Below, piece by piece: positions 8,232 to 17,205 of a DNA stretch of 64,000 bases. A program made the translations under genes and the position numbers. The DNA lies in the NCBI GenBank assembly GCA_037045455.1, contig JBAOIN010000006.1, positions 128,495-192,494 of the forward strand. Reading direction: 5' to 3'. Each line of letters begins with the position of its first letter. The first letter of the stretch is position 1. The notes below the pieces were generated by a model. It was not told where the DNA came from and searched no databases. It saw only the letters and a list, made by a program, of their open reading frames with translations. The stretch comes from JADKAV01 sp037045455 (lineage in GTDB: Bacteria > Actinomycetota > Actinomycetes > S36-B12 > UBA10799).

Positions 8232-8948
8232 TCACAAGTCGGCCGTTTCCCCCTCACACACCGTGACTCGGACCTGCTTACTGGCCAGGGCCAGCCAGGC
8301 GCAGCCACTGCCGAGTGGGCTCACGTAGGTCACTCCGGCAGCGTCGGGGACGGACAGGTACAGCGTCTCCTTCTGACCGTTCACGCGGGCTTCCAGCGAG
8401 TCGGCCGCGACCGAGACCACCTTGACCTGGGCGCTGCCCTCCGGGACCGCATCGGCATCGTCCACGGGCTGCGGTGCGACGGGCTTGGGCGTGGCCTTCT
8501 TGCCACGGTCGGACTTGTCGTTGGACTTGCCGTTGGACTTGCCGTTGGAACCACTGTTACCGGGGTCCGCGAAGGTGCCCTTCGACGACGATCCGCCGGT
8601 GGTTCCCGAAGGGTTGGTGTCAGACGATCCGCTACTGGAGGTGCTCTTGTCGGCCTTCGACGCGCTGTCCGTGGTGCTGTCGGCCGACTCCGAAGGCTGG
8701 GCCAGCGGTTCGAATGGGTTGATCTGGCTGCCGCCAGAGGACGGTTCGAAATTGCCTTCCGCCTGGGTCTGATCGATCTCCGCTTCCGGCGTCGCGGCAG
8801 CACTGGGGGTCGCCTGCGGCACGGGAGCGGCTTCGGGTTCGCTGGAACCACCGCTGAACAGCATGTAGAGGAAGACGAGCAGGGCAGCTCCCACAGCCAC
8901 GGTGAGCATGACGACCGCCCGCTTGTTCTCCTGCACGAAGCTCCCCAT
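8232..8948 (-). CDS. PilP-like pilus assembly protein with long low-complexity linker
   Basis: A 238-residue bitopic protein in the position of PilP, directly after PilM-PilN-PilO. One membrane helix lies at about residues 11-31 (VVMLTVAVGAALLVFLYMLF). A Ser/Thr/Pro/Gly-rich linker of about 120 residues follows, containing INPFEPL and a Lys/Ser/Asn/Gly repeat (GKSNGKSNDKS). The C-terminal 55 residues look like a small beta domain with two Cys (GSGCAWLAL and RVTVCEG). PilP proteins are lipoproteins that link PilN/O to the outer-membrane secretin. A monoderm-like actinobacterium has no secretin, so a wall- or membrane-spanning anchor role is an inference. The assignment rests on position and general shape, not on a clear family signature. 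Confidence 0.6.
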   Translation of the reverse strand: MGSFVQENKRAVVMLTVAVGAALLVFLYMLFSGGSSEPEAAPVPQATPSAAATPEAEIDQTQAEGNFEPSSGGSQINPFEPLAQPSESADSTTDSASKADKSTSSSGSSDTNPSGTTGGSSSKGTFADPGNSGSNGKSNGKSNDKSDRGKKATPKPVAPQPVDDADAVPEGSAQVKVVSVAADSLEARVNGQKETLYLSVPDAAGVTYVSPLGSGCAWLALASKQVRVTVCEGETADL

Positions 8949-8949
8949 G

Positions 8950-9639
8950 TCAGCCACCTCCCACACTGGCCGGTAGTTGCACGTCTTTGCTGTTCAGCAC
9001 GAAGACCCGGGCGCTCATCGTGAACAGCAGCGGCTGCTTCGAGGTGTCATCCGAACGGGTGACGTCCAGGGTCGTGACCAGGAATGCCCGCTGCTGGTGT
9101 TCCAGTCGGCTGATCAGGCGCCTGATCGACGCATAGTCACCCTGGCCGCTCAGCGACAGCGGGACGAAGGCCAGGCCGGCGTTTTTGGGTGCGATCCCCT
9201 GGCCGAGATCGCTGGGCGTGGGTTCTGGAGCCTGGGTCGCGTCCGCGGTCGGACTGGCGGAGTCAGTGGCCGCCGGTGTCGGCTCCGGCACGGAGAACAG
9301 CGTGATCTGGCCCGGCTGCAGGGAGTCGAGTTCGACACCCTCGGCCCGCGCCTCGGCCTGAATCGTGCGCATCAGTACAGGCACGTTCACGTCCTTGGGG
9401 ATCTTGGCGCGCAGCCGCATAAGGGCATCGATCTGATCCTGCAGATCCTTCTGCTGCTCGGCGAGCTGCGCTGTCTGCGCCCGGACCCGATCAGTTTGCT
9501 CCTGCGTGGTGACGGTGTCGGCCTCGGCCTGGGCAACGTTGCCGAAGACCGGCCGCAGCATCAGCGCCCAGCCCGCATAGGCGGCCAACAGCACGATGAT
9601 CAGGCCACCGATCTGCCAGGTGCGGGGGTTGGTCTTCAT
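8950..9639 (-). CDS. pilO: type IV pilus inner-membrane alignment protein PilO
   Basis: A 229-residue protein with a short cytoplasmic N-terminus, one membrane helix at about residues 11-29 (GGLIIVLLAAYAGWALM), a coiled coil from about 38 to 80 and a C-terminal periplasm-side domain. That domain includes LMRTIQAEARAEGVELDSLQPG and the GQGDYASIRRLISRLEHQQR segment typical of PilO. PilO pairs with PilN to align the pilus motor. The start overlaps the pilN stop by four bases (ATGA). A Ser/Thr/Ala/Pro linker sits at about residues 115-145. Confidence 0.85.
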   Translation of the reverse strand: MKTNPRTWQIGGLIIVLLAAYAGWALMLRPVFGNVAQAEADTVTTQEQTDRVRAQTAQLAEQQKDLQDQIDALMRLRAKIPKDVNVPVLMRTIQAEARAEGVELDSLQPGQITLFSVPEPTPAATDSASPTADATQAPEPTPSDLGQGIAPKNAGLAFVPLSLSGQGDYASIRRLISRLEHQQRAFLVTTLDVTRSDDTSKQPLLFTMSARVFVLNSKDVQLPASVGGG

Positions 9640-10346
9640 GTCGTCTCCTCCACGAACCGCCCGGACAGCGTCTGGTCGGTCAGTTCGGCCGAGGACGTGA
9701 ACGTGTAGGTGCCGGTCGTGGTGTCCCGCGACACCTCGGTCAGGATGACGTTCTGGTAGTCGGGCTGCGCGCGCAGGGCGGCGATCCAGGCGGACACGTC
9801 ATTGAAGCTGACGGCCTCGCCCGCGAACGTGACGGTCGCAATGGGTAGGTCCTCCTGGGAGACAGAGGTGGATGACACCTGGGTGTCCTCGGATTCCCCG
9901 GTCACCAGCGACATGCTCTGCAGCGAGACGTGCGGCGGGACGATCGCACTGAGATCGGTCACCAGCCGCGCGACCTGCACTTCGTTACCCATGGCCAACG
10001 CCAACTCCGAGCGGGCGGCCCGAACAGCGGAGTAGACCGCGGGAACGTCTTTGTACTGCGCGCGCGCCTGCTCGGCATCCCGCAGTTCCGCCTGTGCCAC
10101 GGCCAGGTTGTTCTGAGCGGTGCTCAACTGCATCTGCGCCAGCCCGTAGAAGACACCCAGCACCATCAGCACGATCAACAGCGCCAACCCTGTGCGGCGA
10201 CGGGCGGTGGCGACTGCCCGGCGCCGGCGCACGATCGGCGGGATCAGCGACGGGGTGGGGAAAGTGCTCTCCATGAACAGCACGTCCAGACCGGGCTCCT
10301 CAGGAACGGGACCCTGGTCGACATGCTCGGCGGCCTGCGCGCTCAT
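9636..10346 (-). CDS. pilN: type IV pilus assembly protein PilN
   Basis: A 236-residue bitopic protein. The N-terminal cytoplasmic stretch (MSAQAAEH through PTPSLIPPIVRRRRAV) would carry the PilM-binding segment. A membrane helix lies at about residues 53-73, followed by a coiled coil (NNLAVAQAELRDAEQARAQ) and a ferredoxin-like C-terminal domain ending before residue 236. PilN links cytoplasmic PilM to PilO. The start at 10346 overlaps the pilM stop as ATGA. The same frame is open far upstream, but only as a shadow of pilM. Confidence 0.85.
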   Translation of the reverse strand: MSAQAAEHVDQGPVPEEPGLDVLFMESTFPTPSLIPPIVRRRRAVATARRRTGLALLIVLMVLGVFYGLAQMQLSTAQNNLAVAQAELRDAEQARAQYKDVPAVYSAVRAARSELALAMGNEVQVARLVTDLSAIVPPHVSLQSMSLVTGESEDTQVSSTSVSQEDLPIATVTFAGEAVSFNDVSAWIAALRAQPDYQNVILTEVSRDTTTGTYTFTSSAELTDQTLSGRFVEETT

Positions 10347-11389
10347 GCTGCCGCCCCCAGTGCCAATCCGACCGCCGAGGTGGCCGAGGTGCTCGAGGCC
10401 AGTTCGCGACCCCGCACGCTCAGAGCCTTCGCGGGGTTCAGGAACTGGCCTGTCACGCTGGTCACGGGAACCCGCAGAACGCCGGAAAGAATCTGTGGAA
10501 GGCCCAGAGTGCTTGCCCCTCCGCCCACGACGTAGGCGCGAACGGTGCGGTGTCCGTCGCCAGTCGTGTAGAAGTCCACGGAGGTGCGGATGTCCGTGAC
10601 GAGTTCGGCGACTGCCGCCCGCAGAGCCGTCTCGGTGAGTGCACGATCGGCCGGCGACATCTGCTCCCACATCTGCCACAGGCCGCACTTCCAGGTTTCC
10701 GCATCGGCCTCGCTGATCTGGAGATGCTCGGCCAGGCCGGAGGTGATGTCGCGGCCGCCGCGGCTGAGGATTCGGACGAATCGGGGCTGGCCGCCCTCGT
10801 GGATGCTGACACTGGTCATCGCATGCCCGACGTCAATCACGGCTTCCGGTCCAGGTGCCAGCGAGTCACCGACCGCGGCCAACGTGGCCAGCGGGGTGAG
10901 CGTCACGTCGACGACCTGCAGGCCGCCGGCTTCGACCGCGTCCACCAGTTCCAGCACACCGGCCTCCGGCGCAGCCACGAGCAGGCCGAGAATCGTCTTG
11001 AGGCCTTGGCTGTCACCCCTCTGCTCATAGGGCATGAAGTCCAGAACGCATTCCTCGGCGGGCATCGGCAGCATGTCAGCCGCCAGCAATGGCAGCGCTG
11101 AGCGGAACTCCTTCTTCGGCACCCACGGCAGCTCCACCTCGCGGGCCACAGTGCGCTGGCTGACCAAGCCGAGCCGAACGCGCTTGTTGCCTGGTTTGGC
11201 CTGCCGCACGGCCTCCTTGACGGCGGCGGTGACGACAGCGCCATCGACGAGCTCGCCGTCGGACATGGCCCCTGGGGGTAGAGCAATCGCGGCGAGGTGC
11301 TCAAGGGTGCCGCCGGCGCGGCCGCGACTGATCGCCGCGACCCGCACGGCCGAGGTCCCTACCTCTAGCCCTACGGACGTCCTGCCCAC
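10343..11389 (-). CDS. pilM: actin-like type IV pilus assembly ATPase PilM
   Basis: A 348-residue cytoplasmic protein of the FtsA/PilM actin fold. It starts MGRTSVGLEVGTSAVRVAA, the phosphate-1 loop. RTVAREVELPWVPKKEF and LPLLAADMLPMPAEE are PilM hallmarks, VIDVGHAMTSVSIHEGG is phosphate-2, and VVGGGASTLGLPQIL is the adenosine motif. PilM binds the N-terminus of PilN and connects to the motor ATPases. It is the first gene of the coupled run pilM-pilN-pilO-pilP-like-aroC and follows pilD by 100 bp with no gene between. Confidence 0.92.
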   Translation of the reverse strand: MGRTSVGLEVGTSAVRVAAISRGRAGGTLEHLAAIALPPGAMSDGELVDGAVVTAAVKEAVRQAKPGNKRVRLGLVSQRTVAREVELPWVPKKEFRSALPLLAADMLPMPAEECVLDFMPYEQRGDSQGLKTILGLLVAAPEAGVLELVDAVEAGGLQVVDVTLTPLATLAAVGDSLAPGPEAVIDVGHAMTSVSIHEGGQPRFVRILSRGGRDITSGLAEHLQISEADAETWKCGLWQMWEQMSPADRALTETALRAAVAELVTDIRTSVDFYTTGDGHRTVRAYVVGGGASTLGLPQILSGVLRVPVTSVTGQFLNPAKALSVRGRELASSTSATSAVGLALGAAA

Positions 11390-11489
11390 GACAGCCTCCT
11401 AATGCTGCTATGTCGTTGGCATCGACAAGGTCGTTCTCGGGCTTGAGGCCCCAACCCCCTACCGGAGCAAACTCGTTGAACCGCGTCAG

Positions 11490-12257
11490 CTACAGCAGCT
11501 GGCCGTACCAGTCCGCGATGGGTTGCGCGACCGCCAGCGCCAGCACCGTGGCGGCAATCATGAACGGCCCGAACGGCAGCGCGCTCTTGCGTCCCGCTTT
11601 GCCGGCCACCATGGCCGCCACACCCACGATCGCGCCCAGTACGAATGCCCCGAAGCCACCCACGACCACGTAGGACCAGCCGTACCAGCCCAGCACCGTG
11701 CCCAGCGACAGCGCCAGTTTGACGTCCCCCCAGCCCATTCCGGCTGGGACCAGCGTCGCCAACAGGGCATAGGCGGCCGCCAAGGCCAGGCCCCCGAGCA
11801 GCGCCTGTCCGAAGCGAAGCCACTCCCCCTGCACTGCGGCCGTGACGGCGAAGCCGGCTACGACCACGGCATAGGTCGACAGCGTCAGGACGTTGGGCAG
11901 CCGTTTGTGATCCAGATCGATGAGGGCCAAGGCGATGCAGGCAGCGGTGAACCACAGCGCGAACGGCAGCAGCACTGACCATCCGACAAACGCCCCCGTG
12001 GCGGCGAATGCCAGGCCGGTGCCCAGTTCCACCAACGGGTACCGCACGGAGATGGGTGCGGCACAGTCCCGGCACTTCCCACGAAGCAGCAGCCACGAAA
12101 CGACTGGGATGTTGTCGTAGGCACGGATCGGGTGGCCGCACGATGGGCAGTGCGACGGTGGCTGCGCCAGCGATTCACCCCGCGGCAGCCGCCAGATGAC
12201 GACATTGAGGAACGACCCGATCAGCAGGCCGAACAAGCCCGACAGCAGCGCCACCAC
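11490..12257 (-). CDS. pilD: prepilin peptidase / N-methyltransferase
   Basis: A 255-residue polytopic aspartic protease (A24) that cleaves prepilin leaders and methylates the new N-terminus. The first loop holds the zinc-type tetracysteine, CPSC (Cys37, Cys40) and CRDC (Cys62, Cys65). The catalytic aspartates lie in ALIDLDHKRLPN (residues 111-122) and GWGDVKLALSLGT. About seven to eight membrane helices are present. The complete Cys-bearing N-terminal domain indicates the bifunctional type. In M. tuberculosis the matching place holds Rv2551c, a shortened peptidase relative. Confidence 0.93.
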   Translation of the reverse strand: MVALLSGLFGLLIGSFLNVVIWRLPRGESLAQPPSHCPSCGHPIRAYDNIPVVSWLLLRGKCRDCAAPISVRYPLVELGTGLAFAATGAFVGWSVLLPFALWFTAACIALALIDLDHKRLPNVLTLSTYAVVVAGFAVTAAVQGEWLRFGQALLGGLALAAAYALLATLVPAGMGWGDVKLALSLGTVLGWYGWSYVVVGGFGAFVLGAIVGVAAMVAGKAGRKSALPFGPFMIAATVLALAVAQPIADWYGQLL

Positions 12258-12368
12258 GGGCGTCAGCCTAGCCAGCTGAGAACGGTCAGCGGAGGATGCT
12301 GTGGATGCCGGGGAGTTCTGGTCATCGAGCTGCCACGCAATGGTCCCTGGATGACCGAAATCCGCGAC

Positions 12369-14465
12369 TCAGTACCGCGCCTGCAACTCACCGGTGACCT
12401 TCGCCCCCCAAGCAGCATTCGTCCACTGCGGGAAGTAGGGCGGCGAGGCGAACTGCAGCCGGGAGTCATAGGAGTAGTCCTTGTCGAACCCGGTGCCCCC
12501 GGACGTCCCGACCGCACCACGCCACTTCTGGGCGATCGATCCTCGGACAGACAGCTTGCCGAGGTCGGTGCCCTTTTCGTAGTTCTGGACCCAGAAACTA
12601 TGGGCCAGGGTCTGGATCGAGGCGTACACCCAACGGGTCCCGGAACTGCTGGTCACCCCTGGGAAGGTGATGTCGCTGTAACTACTTCCGTACGTCCGAG
12701 TGGTCGTCCAGGTGCACGTGATGGTGTTGTTGTTGGCGGGGCTGCCGCCGCTGGGCGTCGAGGCGATGTCGGTGCACTTGGTCCGGAGGCTGGTCGGGGA
12801 CTTCACGGTCGTTGTGGGAGTCGAGGGCGTGCTTTCCGAGGAACTGCGTAACACCGGGTGGTAGATCACCACGCTGTTCGACGCGACCAGGCCCACCATG
12901 TCCGGACCGACCGCGGTGCTGCCCTTGGTGCTGCTGCTGATGGACAGGTCGTTGGTGACGATGACGTTGTTCTGGGCTGCGATGGTGACGCGGCCCTTGA
13001 CCACACCCTCGATGTAGACATTGCCCAGGCCGCAGTCGAACGTGCTCGGGTGCACATCATTCACCGCGGTCTCGGCTGACGTTGCCGGGTTCGGGCTCAT
13101 ACTCGAGTCCAGCTGCCACGCGTTGCTGACACGCTTCCACTTCTTCGTCGTCGTGTATGTTGCCGTGTCCGGGTTGTAGTAACTGATGTCGCTGACCAGG
13201 CCGCTGCTGCCTGTGGGGATCACGTCGTTGCTCGTGCTGCCCGACGTCGTGCCGTTGACGATCTGCCCAGGGACACACCGCGCGGAGCCACCGGTCGCGG
13301 CCTGCACGTAGATCACCAAGTCGGTGGGCACCGGTACGGTCTGTTTGCCGGCGGGGTATTTCTGTCCGGTCGCCGGCACGAACTGGGCAGCGTTCCCGCA
13401 GTCAAGGCCCGCTGGTGAGTCGGGACCCTTCAGAGACTTGCCCGCACTGGTCGTGTTCCAGACCGTCATCGTGCCGTCGCTATTGAAGCGGATCCGGGTG
13501 TCGCCGTAGTAGTTGCAGCCGGGGAAGGTCGAGAACTTGTCGGAGTTGTCCGGCAAGTACAGCGGTAGCGCCGGCCGGGCCCCGGCGGTTCCGACATAGG
13601 GGCGGGCTGACGTGCCGGTCGTACGCCAGCATTTGGCGTCACCGGCCGCCTTACCCACGCCACTGGAGTCGGGAGTTCCGGCCGCCTCCGTACACCTCGA
13701 GTCGGCAACTTCGTAGCCCTTGAGGAACCGCGGCCGAGAACCGCCGGACGCCACCATCAGCGGGCTGTCGTTGAAGTGCACGTCGCCATCGAGGACGTCA
13801 TTGCTGCCGAACTGGATCTCCTGACACGTACCGGAACTCGAGCGCGCACTGGTCTGCCACCAGTACTTCGCCAGGGTCGCGCCGCTCTTGCCGCACTCGT
13901 CGTACTTCGCCCCACCGGCCGCTTGGGACTTGCTGCCGCCTGGCGGGTAGGCCACGAGGTTCTGGGGGTCGGCGTCCTCGAAGTCGGTGTAGTACAGGAA
14001 GTCGGTCGAGCCGCCGCGCGCCACTCGCACCTGGATCGTGCGCGAGACGCCCTTCACCTTGCCGGTCGACTCGACCCAGACCGAGCCGTCCTTCCAGAAG
14101 TTGGCGGTGTTGACGTCGTAGTGGAACTTCCCCGCTTGCGGGTTACCCCCTTGCACATCGACCCATCCCGCAGCGGTACTCGAGTTCCACCCGCAGGAGT
14201 TGGTCTCGGCCTTGGGCCCCTTCAATGCGACGTTCGAACAGTCGACAGTCTGGGCGTAGGCATCGTTGCGATTCAGTTTGGCGAGGTAATCGTCCACGCC
14301 CGCCTGGGCTGCCGCTAGAGCCGCTTGCCAGTGCTCGTCGCGGCTGGTCCGTGGCGCCACGTTGGCTGCGTAACTCAGCGCGGCTGCGACCACCACAGTG
14401 AGAATTGAGATCATCCCGAGCACCATGATCATGGCGACTCCACGCTCGTCTGTTCGCATTCGCAT
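12369..14465 (-). CDS. large PilX-like pilus tip/minor pilin protein
   Basis: A 698-residue secreted protein of the minor-pilin cluster. The N-terminus is a short basic leader, ERG, then a hydrophobic helix (VAMIMVLGMISILTVVVAA) without the Glu5 of ordinary pilins. This is the pattern of PilX/GspK-type initiators, followed by ALAAAQAGVDDYLAKLNRND. The remaining 600 residues are Ser/Thr/Gly-rich, predicted beta, with a dozen scattered Cys (for example SNVALKGPKAETNSCGWN, RCVPGQIVNG, FDCGLGNVYIEGVVKGRV). The last resembles the polar-adhesion or bactofilin-like beta repeats seen near pilus genes. The start at 14465 has GAGGAGGT eight bases upstream. A tip-localised adhesin is an inference from its size and place. 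Confidence 0.72.
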   Translation of the reverse strand: MRMRTDERGVAMIMVLGMISILTVVVAAALSYAANVAPRTSRDEHWQAALAAAQAGVDDYLAKLNRNDAYAQTVDCSNVALKGPKAETNSCGWNSSTAAGWVDVQGGNPQAGKFHYDVNTANFWKDGSVWVESTGKVKGVSRTIQVRVARGGSTDFLYYTDFEDADPQNLVAYPPGGSKSQAAGGAKYDECGKSGATLAKYWWQTSARSSSGTCQEIQFGSNDVLDGDVHFNDSPLMVASGGSRPRFLKGYEVADSRCTEAAGTPDSSGVGKAAGDAKCWRTTGTSARPYVGTAGARPALPLYLPDNSDKFSTFPGCNYYGDTRIRFNSDGTMTVWNTTSAGKSLKGPDSPAGLDCGNAAQFVPATGQKYPAGKQTVPVPTDLVIYVQAATGGSARCVPGQIVNGTTSGSTSNDVIPTGSSGLVSDISYYNPDTATYTTTKKWKRVSNAWQLDSSMSPNPATSAETAVNDVHPSTFDCGLGNVYIEGVVKGRVTIAAQNNVIVTNDLSISSSTKGSTAVGPDMVGLVASNSVVIYHPVLRSSSESTPSTPTTTVKSPTSLRTKCTDIASTPSGGSPANNNTITCTWTTTRTYGSSYSDITFPGVTSSSGTRWVYASIQTLAHSFWVQNYEKGTDLGKLSVRGSIAQKWRGAVGTSGGTGFDKDYSYDSRLQFASPPYFPQWTNAAWGAKVTGELQARY

Positions 14466-14479
14466 CTGTGGTCACCTCC

Positions 14480-15196
14480 TCAGGGAATCGCCGTGGGTGT
14501 CGGCTGGATCAGGGAATCCGCGTTGGGCAGGGTCACGCGGGCCGTGACCGTGGCGCTGCCCGCCGTGGTGCTGGGCCGCACGCGAAGCACCAGATCGATG
14601 CTGTCCACTGCCTTCAACTTGGACACGTCGGACTGCAAGGGTGGCGTGATCAGGGCGCCCGAGCGGTCGTAGTAGGTGAACAGGGCGCCTGCTTGAACGT
14701 TGCGGGCCAGCACGCGGGTGCGGACAGGGCAGGAGGGACCGGGTGTGCAGTACTGGTAGTTGAAGTCGCTGACGCTGTGGACGTTGGGCTTCTGCACGGT
14801 TTCCACGAGTTGGCCGTTGGTCAGGGTATACGTGACGCGCCTGGGTCCGCGGTCGGTGTTGCCGGAGGCGGGCAGAATGCCGTCGTTGTCGACGTTGGCG
14901 TAGAAGCGCACCATCGTGTCAGTGCCCTCGATGAACGCGGCGACATCGCATCCTGAGCATGTGGCCTGAATCTGCGACGGCAGGATCGCGGTGCGCAGGA
15001 TCCGGGTCATTGCCTCGACCGCGACATTGGTCTGGCTCAGGCCGTCCAGGCGATGGGCATTCTGCGCCATCGTCCGCTGTGCCGTGATCAGACCTTGCGA
15101 GACGATGGCCAGAACCGTGCCGAGGATGCTCACCACGACGAGCATCTCGATGAGGGTGACGCCGTGGTCACCGCGAATTCTGCGCAGAATGCTCAC
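14480..15196 (-). CDS. minor pilin, PilW/PulJ-like
   Basis: A 238-residue prepilin-like protein. The class III leader MSILRRIRGDHG is followed by VTLIEMLVVVSILGTVLAIV, with Gly12 at the cleavage site and Glu17 as the mature Glu5. The globular part is beta-rich, with Cys pairs (ATCSGCD and YCTPGPSCPVRT) and a C-terminal LVLRVRPSTTAGSATVTARV. The layout fits PilW/PulJ minor pilins that prime pilus assembly. Its start overlaps that of the neighbouring minor pilin stop by four bases. Confidence 0.85.
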   Translation of the reverse strand: MSILRRIRGDHGVTLIEMLVVVSILGTVLAIVSQGLITAQRTMAQNAHRLDGLSQTNVAVEAMTRILRTAILPSQIQATCSGCDVAAFIEGTDTMVRFYANVDNDGILPASGNTDRGPRRVTYTLTNGQLVETVQKPNVHSVSDFNYQYCTPGPSCPVRTRVLARNVQAGALFTYYDRSGALITPPLQSDVSKLKAVDSIDLVLRVRPSTTAGSATVTARVTLPNADSLIQPTPTAIP

Positions 15197-16524
15197 GGTT
15201 CGGTCCCCTCAGGGACGTAGACGATGCCCGCGGCCGAGGTGCTCAGACCCGCGGTCAGCACGTCGGTGCCGGCCTTGAGTGTCCACTGCCCGTACGGCAA
15301 AGCGGTGCGAACCACGCCATTCGCATCCGTCTTTCCCAGCTGGTAGATCTGCGCCGGCGAGCACCCGGTCGCGTCCGCGATGACAGCCGTGACACTCACG
15401 TCAGCCCTGGGGTCGCCCTCGCTGTCGAGGAACGTTGCCTGGAGCGGTTTGAGTGGCACCTTCGCCGTGACTGTTCCTCCCGGACTCGCAATCACGGCCT
15501 TGGGCCGGGAACCACCCGTGGCGGCTGGGTCGTTGAGCGTGCACTTGCCCGCCCAGACCGAGTAGCCATCGGTGAACGGCCACAGCCCGGTCACCGAGGA
15601 CGTCCCGCCGGGCAGTTCCTTGCGACCCATGTTGGGCAGACCCGGGTTGAACAAGACGATGGGCTGAACAGGCGTGGGTGCGGTGAAACTGGGACCGGGG
15701 TCGTCGGTGACCTCGTAGTTGAACTGGATAGTCGCCGCCCGGTCGTAACTGAACGGCACAACCTGGATCGTGCCCTGGCTGACCGTGGCCGGTTTGGATA
15801 CCGATTGCTGTCCGTCAAAACTCACATACCCCGGCTCGTCGAGGGTGACCGTGTAGTTGCCCGTCGTATCCATGGCGAATACCGCGCAGCCGTCGGCGCC
15901 CGTGACCCGGGTCTGGCTTCCCCCCGGCCCGGTGATGTCGACCGGAACACTGTCGACACCCGTTCCAGCAGCGCCCTGCACCTTGGCCGCCACGAACCCC
16001 TTGATGGCGGCCAGGGTGCCCTTCGGCGGCGTCAGGATGGTGTTCGACTCCACGTCGCGAGTCACCGCGTGCTGCTTCCAGCTCACTTTGACGTTGACTG
16101 CCAGCGATGGGTAGGTAACGGCCGAACCACCGTCGCAAGGACTTGCTCCCGACCCTGCAGGCAGCCATTCCACAGTCCGCACCACGGTGTACTTGGTGCC
16201 GTCGAGGTTCAGTGGCTGGCCGGCCGTCTGCCCGGGCAACGGTGTGCCGTTCGTGACCTGACTGGTGGCGGCCACCGTCAAGGGCGCGCTCTTGGAGGAG
16301 CCGAACTGATTGCGCACGGTCTCGATCTCGCGGGCGGCAAGGTTTGCGGCCTGCACGCGGGACCGGTCGGTCTGGGTCACCGCCAGCGACAGTTGCAGTC
16401 CGTAGGCAAACGCGGAGGAGACCAGGCCGAGGATCGTGAGTGCGGCCATGAGCTCGATGATGGTGAACCCCGCGTCGGACTGCCGACGGTCCCGCCGTCG
16501 GGCGCGCAGCAGCCGAATGATCAC
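15193..16524 (-). CDS. minor pilin fused to carboxypeptidase-regulatory-like beta domains
   Basis: About 443 residues from a GTG at 16524. The basic leader ends DAG and the pilin helix begins FTIIELMAALTILGLVSS, with the conserved Glu5. After a PilV-like pilin body (NLAAREIETVRNQF) come two carboxypeptidase-regulatory-like beta modules. One contains VPVDITGPGGSQTRVTGADG and FAMDTTGNYTVTLDEPGY; another near the end contains TDANGVVRTALPYGQWTLK. Such modules are common in surface adhesins. An ATG at 16572 would give 459 residues but sits five bases past a strong terminator and lacks a ribosome-binding site, so the later start is preferred with low certainty. Confidence 0.78.
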   Translation of the reverse strand: MIIRLLRARRRDRRQSDAGFTIIELMAALTILGLVSSAFAYGLQLSLAVTQTDRSRVQAANLAAREIETVRNQFGSSKSAPLTVAATSQVTNGTPLPGQTAGQPLNLDGTKYTVVRTVEWLPAGSGASPCDGGSAVTYPSLAVNVKVSWKQHAVTRDVESNTILTPPKGTLAAIKGFVAAKVQGAAGTGVDSVPVDITGPGGSQTRVTGADGCAVFAMDTTGNYTVTLDEPGYVSFDGQQSVSKPATVSQGTIQVVPFSYDRAATIQFNYEVTDDPGPSFTAPTPVQPIVLFNPGLPNMGRKELPGGTSSVTGLWPFTDGYSVWAGKCTLNDPAATGGSRPKAVIASPGGTVTAKVPLKPLQATFLDSEGDPRADVSVTAVIADATGCSPAQIYQLGKTDANGVVRTALPYGQWTLKAGTDVLTAGLSTSAAGIVYVPEGTEP

Positions 16525-16576
16525 GTCTAGTGAATCGGCGTAATGGGACTGTGCCTTAATCCTTATGGGCATAGGG

Positions 16577-16602
16577 AAAGGCCCCGGTTTCCCGGGGCCT
16601 TT
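16577..16602 (-). terminator. intrinsic terminator after pilA
   Basis: A perfect 11-bp stem, AAAGGCCCCGG on both RNA arms, closed by a GAAA tetraloop on the minus-strand transcript and followed by TTTCCCT. It lies 18 bp past the corrected pilA stop. It would let the major pilin be made in excess over the minor pilins downstream. Confidence 0.82.
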
Positions 16603-16619
16603 CAGGGTGAGGGGTCAGA

Positions 16620-17038
16620 TCACGCGGTCGCCACGCAAGCGCCCGTCTTGAGGCCGGCGGGGCTGGAGTAGCTCCACACGGCTCCACCGTTGGCGGTCGC
16701 CTCGAGGCAGTAGTCCGTCGATCCGTTGGCGGTGGCTGTCGATCAGCGGGGTGGTGCCGCCGCTCGTAGTTGCTGCCTGGAGAGTACTTGAAGCCGACAG
16801 CCTGCAGATCAGCGATCGCGTTGGTGTACGTACCGGTGTCGGTCAGAACCGTCTCTTCGGCCGTGGCCGCGTTGCGGAGGTCCGCCTTGACCGCAGATTC
16901 CCAGCCCTTCTTGCGCTGGTTGAGGAACACGGGAATGGCGATGGCTGCCAGGATCCCGATGATGATGATCACGACGAGGAGTTCGATGAGGGTGAAGCCC
17001 TCTTCCTCTTTCCTTGCCTGGACGAGCCGCGTGAACAT
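16620..17038 (-). CDS. pilA: major type IV pilin PilA (two apparent frameshifts near the C-terminus)
   Basis: The N-terminus is textbook: leader MFTRLVQARKEEEG, cleavage after Gly14, then FTLIELLVVIIIIGILAAIA with Glu19 as mature Glu5, and KGWESAVKADLRNAATAEET. The reading frame then slips near 16770 and again near 16740. The shifted frames read SGGTTPLIDS and then TANGSTDYCLEATANGG and SSPAGLKTGACVATA, stopping at 16620. That end is a normal pilin C-terminus with a probable disulfide between its two Cys. The unshifted frame would instead run to 16556 with a Pro/Arg-rich tail and no pilin character. The repaired product is about 138 residues. A good AAGGAG site lies at 17045-17050. A strong terminator follows. 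Confidence 0.85.
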
Positions 17039-17205
17039 AACGATCTCCTTCGAACTGGGCTTATGCCCTTATTGCAATGACGTTGAGGAAATCGACAACG
17101 TAGGGACGGAATCTGAACGGCATTGGCAACCGTGCTGCTTCTGTCACCCGTTCGGCCCAATGAAGATCAGCTCTGGCGCGCTTTCGGGTGACAACACTGC
17201 TCCGG

